A program made the translations under genes and the position numbers. From contig CAKTJM010000021.1 of the NCBI GenBank assembly GCA_934567745.1, positions 1 to 18,245 of the forward strand: a stretch of DNA of 18,245 nt. The letters run 5' to 3'. The DNA comes from an uncultured Eubacteriales bacterium. Lineage in GTDB: Bacteria; Bacillota; Clostridia; Oscillospirales; Oscillospiraceae. How positions within the stretch are numbered: the stretch's first letter is position 1; each line of letters begins with the position of its first letter. Positions 14,641-18,245 of the stretch are shown piece after piece. Under the pieces are notes generated by a model, which saw only the letters and a list, made by a program, of their open reading frames with translations, made no database searches and was not told the origin of the DNA.

Positions 14641-14651
14641 TTTCTGCGCAC

Positions 14652-14685
14652 AAAAACGCGGGCGCTGCTTTGGCAGCGCCCGCGT
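14652..14685 (-). terminator. Rho-independent terminator of the hydrogenase operon
   Basis: On the minus strand a 13-bp stem (12 G-C-rich pairs 14657-14668 with 14673-14684, plus one A-T) closes a 4-nt loop and is followed by five T residues (14652-14656). It lies 16 bp past the hydrogenase stop and separates that operon from the promoter at 14608-14636. Confidence 0.93.
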
Positions 14686-14701
14686 CGGTCGGTTTCATTC
14701 G

Positions 14702-16525
14702 TTACTTGTTCACCACGAAGTTCTCGTCGGTGTACTCGTTGTACTTGCCGCGCTTGATGTAGTACGTGTGCAGGTACTCGTGGGAGGCGTGGCAGCCGGG
14801 GCCGCCCCACTCCTTGTAGAACGCCATCAGGGACGGGTTCTCGTGGGACTTGCGGATGAGCTTGCGCTCGTCCTCGCCGTAGATGGCCTGCATCCGCTTC
14901 TCGCGGACCTCCTCCAGTGTGTGGCCCGCACGCGGACGGGGCTGGCCGCCGCCGGTGATGCAGCCGCCCGGGCAGCCCATGATCTCGATGAAGTGATAGG
15001 GAGACAGGCCCGCCTTCACCTGGTCCATCAGGACACGCGCGCCCGCGAAGCCGCTGGCGACCGCGATCTTGACCTCGAAGCCCTCGGCCTTCTTCCACTC
15101 GGGCTTGACGTCCTCGAGCTTGATGGTGGCCTCCTTGACCTGCTCCAGGCCGACGATCGGCGAGACGTGCAGGTTCGGGAAGGGCAGCTCGCGCCCGGTG
15201 ATGACCTCGTACACGGTGCGCAGGGCGGCCTCCATGACGCCGCCGGTGACGCCGAAGATGTCGGCCGCGCCGGAGGAGATGCCCAGGGGCGCGTCGAAGT
15301 CCTCGTCGGGCAGATCCAGGAAGTCGATGCCCATGGTGCGGATCATATCCGCCAGCTCACGGGTGGTGAGGACCGCGTCGACGTTCGGCACGCCGTCGTT
15401 GTACAGCTCCTTACGGGCGCACTCGGTCTTCTTCGCCGTGCAGGGCATGATGGAGACCACGTACATGTCCTCGGGCCGCTTGCCGAGCTTCTTGGCGTAG
15501 TAGCTCTTGACGACCGCGCCGAACATCTCGTGCGGGGACTTGCAGGTGGACAGGTGGTCCAGCTCGCGCGGATAGTTGTGCTCGATGAACTGGATCCAGC
15601 CGGGGGAGCAGGACGTGAGCATCGGCAGGGTGGCGACGTCGTCGTCCAGGATCGCCTTGAAGCGCTCGAGGAATTCGGTGCCCTCCTCCATGATGGTGAG
15701 GTCGGCGCTCCAGTTGGTGTCGAACACGTCGTCGAAGCCCATGCGGCGCAGGGCGGCCGCCAGCTTGCCGGTCTCGCAGCAGCCGGCGGGCAGGCCGAAG
15801 CACTCGCCGATGCCGATGCGCACCGCGGGGGCGGGCTGCACGACCACGTACTTGTCGGGATCGTTCAGGGCGCGGCGGACGCGCTCCTTGTGGCTGGTCT
15901 CGGTCAGGGCGCCGACGGGACACACGGAGACGCACTGCCCGCAGAAGGTGCAGGCGGTGTTGCCGATGGGCAGCTCGAAGGCGGGGGTGATGATCGTCTG
16001 GAAACCGCGGTTCTCCGGGGTCAGGATGGCGGTGGTCTGGACGTTCTTGCACATGCTCACGCAGCGACGGCAGAGGATGCACTTGTTCGGGTCGCGCGTG
16101 ATGGATTCGCTGATGTCCAGCGGGCGCAGGTCGCGCTCGCCCTCATAGGGGGAGTCCTCCACGCCCAGCTCGCGGCCGAGCGCCTGGAACTCGCAGTCCT
16201 GGTTGCGGGCGCAGGTGAGGCACTTCTTGTCGTGGTTGGACAGGAGCAGCTCGAACATGGTGCGCCGGGCCTCCTGGACCTTGGCGTTGTTCGTGTCGAT
16301 GACCATGCCGTCGCGGGCCTGGACCATGCAGGCCGCCTGGAGGTTCTTCGCGGGGGGAGAGACCTGCTCCACGACGCAGATGCGGCAGGCGCCGTACTGG
16401 TGGATGCCCTCCAGATAGCACAGCTTCGGGATGTGGATGCCGTTGAGCTCGGCGGCCTTGAGGATGGTGCTGCCCTCGGGCGCGACGCATTCCTTCCCGT
16501 TGATGGTGAGTCTGATGTCTGCCAT
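14702..16525 (-). CDS. hydA: [FeFe]-hydrogenase, group A, HndD/HydA type
   Basis: Catalytic subunit that reduces protons or oxidises H2 at an H-cluster in the cytosol, usually within a NAD(P)-linked, often electron-bifurcating complex. The 607-residue product has an N-terminal [2Fe-2S] domain (Cys36, 47, 50, 66), a His-Cys3 [4Fe-4S] segment (His98, Cys102, 105, 111) and a 2[4Fe-4S] ferredoxin domain (Cys149, 152, 155, 159 and Cys192, 195, 198, 202). The H-domain follows with L1 TSCSPGW (304-310), L2 MPCTAKKTE (360-368) and L3 EIMGCPGGCITGGGQP (514-529). The small-subunit-type tail ends with HEYLHTYYIKRGKY. L1 has Ser where clostridial monomeric enzymes have the second Cys, a variant I associate with HndD-like enzymes. 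AGGAGG lies in the final codons of the upstream gene. HydEFG maturases are not in the window. Confidence 0.95.
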   Translation of the reverse strand: MADIRLTINGKECVAPEGSTILKAAELNGIHIPKLCYLEGIHQYGACRICVVEQVSPPAKNLQAACMVQARDGMVIDTNNAKVQEARRTMFELLLSNHDKKCLTCARNQDCEFQALGRELGVEDSPYEGERDLRPLDISESITRDPNKCILCRRCVSMCKNVQTTAILTPENRGFQTIITPAFELPIGNTACTFCGQCVSVCPVGALTETSHKERVRRALNDPDKYVVVQPAPAVRIGIGECFGLPAGCCETGKLAAALRRMGFDDVFDTNWSADLTIMEEGTEFLERFKAILDDDVATLPMLTSCSPGWIQFIEHNYPRELDHLSTCKSPHEMFGAVVKSYYAKKLGKRPEDMYVVSIMPCTAKKTECARKELYNDGVPNVDAVLTTRELADMIRTMGIDFLDLPDEDFDAPLGISSGAADIFGVTGGVMEAALRTVYEVITGRELPFPNLHVSPIVGLEQVKEATIKLEDVKPEWKKAEGFEVKIAVASGFAGARVLMDQVKAGLSPYHFIEIMGCPGGCITGGGQPRPRAGHTLEEVREKRMQAIYGEDERKLIRKSHENPSLMAFYKEWGGPGCHASHEYLHTYYIKRGKYNEYTDENFVVNK

Positions 16526-16531
16526 ATCCTC

Positions 16532-18245
16532 TTACCTCCTATCGCAGCGCAGGCAGCGGCTGGCCTCGGCGCGGGCGTCGAGCTCGTGCATGCCGAGGTT
16601 ACGCTCCAAGAAGTTGTCGACTGCCTTCTCCGCCTCGACCTGACGGGTCAGGAAGCGGTTGTGCGGGACGATGTCGCCCTCGATGTGGTAGTCCGTGATC
16701 TCCTGCTCGAAGCCCTTGTCCAGGACGCCCGCACCGCCGAGGTAAGCATCGATGCTGGCGGCCGCGACCTTCGCCTCGTGGACGGCGTTGACGATGTCCT
16801 TCGGGCCGCGGTGTGCGTCGCCGCCGACGAAGACGCCGGGCATGGAGGTCGCCTGGGTGTACTTGTCGCCCACGATGCGGTCGCCGTGCAGGCGGATGCT
16901 GCCGCGGATGAAGTTGGTGTCGGGCGACTGGGAGATGGCAGGGATGGCGACGTCGAAGTCCTCGACGTAGGCGTCACCGCTGGGGACGGACTTGCGGCGG
17001 CCGGAGCTGTCGAAGGCGCCGAAGTCCTGGCGCATGATGCAGATGCTGGTGAGCTTGCCGTCCATACCGATGAACTCGGTGGGGTTGACCATGGTGCGGA
17101 TCTGCACGCCCTCTTCGATGGCGTCCTTGATCTCGACCTTGTCGGCGGGCATGGCGTCCTCGGAACGGCGGTAGAGGATGACGACCTCACGCGCGTGCAG
17201 ACGCACGGCGGTACGCGCGGCGTCGATGGCGGTGTTGCCGCCGCCGATGACGGCGACCTTCTTGCCGGTGAAGTCGAGGTCGTGGCGCAGGTAGACGCGC
17301 TTGAGGAAGTCCAGGCCGTGGAACACGCCCTCGAGCTCCTCGCCGGGGATGCCCATGCGCAGCGCGGTCTGCGCGCCGATGGCGATGAACACGGCGTCAT
17401 AGTTGTCGCGCAGGGCGCGGAAGGAGATGTCCTGACCGATCTTGGTGTTCAGGATGATGTTGACGCCGGTCTTCTGGATGTTGCCGATCTCCAGGTCGAT
17501 GATGTCCTGCGGCAGACGGTAGCCGGGGATGCCGTAGGCCATGATGCCGCCGGGACGGTCCTCGGCCTCGTAGACGTCCACGTGATAGCCCAGACGGGCC
17601 AGGTAATAGGCGCAGGTCAGACCGGAGGGGCCGGCGCCGATGATGGCGACCTTCTCGTCGCGCTTGGCGGAGGGACGCAGGTCCTCGTCGTACGGGAAGC
17701 CCTGCTTATACGCCCAGTCGGTGGCGAAGCGCTTGAGCTCGCAGATGTTCATGGCCTCGTCCACGCTGCCGCGGCGGCAGCGGCTCTCGCACGGGTGCGT
17801 ACAGACACGGCCGCAGATGCCCGCGAAGGGGTTGTCGCGCAGCATGATGCGCGCAGCGCCCATGTAATCGCCGGTGGCGATGAGGGACATGTAGCCGGGG
17901 ATGTTGATGCCGGCGGGACAGGTGTTCTCGCAGGGGCTGGTGACCAGCTCGCCGCAGACGCCCGCGCTGCAATGATGCTTGTCGATGTGCTCCTCGTACT
18001 CCTCGCGGAAGTAGCGCAGGGTGGACAGGACGGGGTTCGGGGCGGTCTGGCCCAGGCCGCACATGGCGGTGTCCTTGATGATCGCGCCGAGGTGCTCAAG
18101 GGTCTCGATGTCGCCCTCGCGGCCCTGGCCGGAGACGATGCGTTCGAGGATCTCCAGCATCCGCTTGGTGCCGATGCGGCAGGCGGTACACTTGCCGCAG
18201 GACTCCTCCTGGATGAAGTCGAGGTAGAACCGCGCGGTATCGACC
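16532..18245 (-). CDS. NuoF-GltD fusion: NADH dehydrogenase flavin/Fe-S subunit fused to a glutamate synthase small-subunit-like FAD oxidoreductase (5' end outside window)
   Basis: The frame is open to the right edge, so the N-terminus is missing. The visible part starts with the C-terminal Fe-S domain of NuoF/HydB: ESCGKCTACRIGTKRM (from 18202), then MCGLGQTAPNPVLSTL with the fourth cluster Cys (about 18061). From about 17970 it continues without a stop into a GltD/NfnB-like module. This has a Cys-rich [4Fe-4S] region (ENTCPAGINIPGY; GICGRVCTHPCESRC), an FAD site GAGPSG (about 17621-17638), a second nucleotide site GGGNTAIDAARTAVRL (from 17245) of the NADPH type, and the closing FAD motif FVGGDAHRGPKDIVNAV. 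The tail ends RCLRCDRR, whose last codons contain the Shine-Dalgarno of the downstream hydrogenase. Inferred role: NAD(P)H/ferredoxin electron input or output for that hydrogenase. Confidence 0.9.
   Translation of the reverse strand, partial: VDTARFYLDFIQEESCGKCTACRIGTKRMLEILERIVSGQGREGDIETLEHLGAIIKDTAMCGLGQTAPNPVLSTLRYFREEYEEHIDKHHCSAGVCGELVTSPCENTCPAGINIPGYMSLIATGDYMGAARIMLRDNPFAGICGRVCTHPCESRCRRGSVDEAMNICELKRFATDWAYKQGFPYDEDLRPSAKRDEKVAIIGAGPSGLTCAYYLARLGYHVDVYEAEDRPGGIMAYGIPGYRLPQDIIDLEIGNIQKTGVNIILNTKIGQDISFRALRDNYDAVFIAIGAQTALRMGIPGEELEGVFHGLDFLKRVYLRHDLDFTGKKVAVIGGGNTAIDAARTAVRLHAREVVILYRRSEDAMPADKVEIKDAIEEGVQIRTMVNPTEFIGMDGKLTSICIMRQDFGAFDSSGRRKSVPSGDAYVEDFDVAIPAISQSPDTNFIRGSIRLHGDRIVGDKYTQATSMPGVFVGGDAHRGPKDIVNAVHEAKVAAASIDAYLGGAGVLDKGFEQEITDYHIEGDIVPHNRFLTRQVEAEKAVDNFLERNLGMHELDARAEASRCLRCDRR

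Overview
The window looks like chromosomal core DNA from a very GC-rich, anaerobic member of the Clostridia, most likely an Oscillospiraceae-type gut bacterium. This rests on Firmicutes gene orders (ylxM-ffh-rpsP-khpA-rimM-trmD, and yqhY/nusB/xseAB/ispA), strong GGAGG ribosome sites, an Asp23-family protein, YmfF/YmfH-type M16 proteins and an HndD-type [FeFe]-hydrogenase. No tRNA, rRNA, CRISPR array, insertion sequence or phage gene was seen. No gene-free stretch exceeds 300 bases; the largest is the 226-base divergent region at 8579-8804.

Layout. From 1 to 8578 all genes are on the minus strand. Reading in the direction of transcription (high to low coordinates) they are: a small membrane protein with its own promoter; ymfF, ymfH, lgt and folD as one tightly packed operon; an Asp23/YqhY gene with an excellent promoter and a terminator; then nusB, a divergent TsaD/Kae1-like paralogue, xseA, xseB and ispA (cut by the window edge) as a second packed operon. 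From 8805 to 12458 the plus strand carries the SRP/ribosome-maturation operon ylxM-ffh-rpsP-khpA-rimM-trmD. It starts at a consensus promoter followed by a TGTAAAG/CTTTACA inverted repeat and ends at a 13-bp hairpin terminator. From 12505 to 14558 (minus) lies a three-gene cassette: a DUF2975-like membrane protein, a small XRE/YozG-type regulator and a lipoprotein. It is driven by one strong promoter bracketed by two copies of an ATTATCG-type operator 42 bp apart. From 14702 to the right edge (minus) lies a redox operon: a NuoF-GltD fusion (5' end outside the window) followed by a group A [FeFe]-hydrogenase and a strong terminator.

How the genes work together. The two left operons combine isoprenoid synthesis (IspA), exonuclease VII (XseA/XseB), rRNA antitermination (NusB), one-carbon metabolism (FolD), lipoprotein maturation (Lgt) and two M16 proteins of the type associated with EF-P modification. 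The central operon makes protein-targeting and ribosome-assembly factors. The right-hand operon probably couples H2 turnover to ferredoxin and NAD(H), and through the fused GltD module to NADP(H).

The best candidates for something under-described are the NuoF-GltD/HydA operon, the operator-controlled membrane protein/regulator/lipoprotein cassette, and the TsaD-like paralogue in the nusB-xseA operon.
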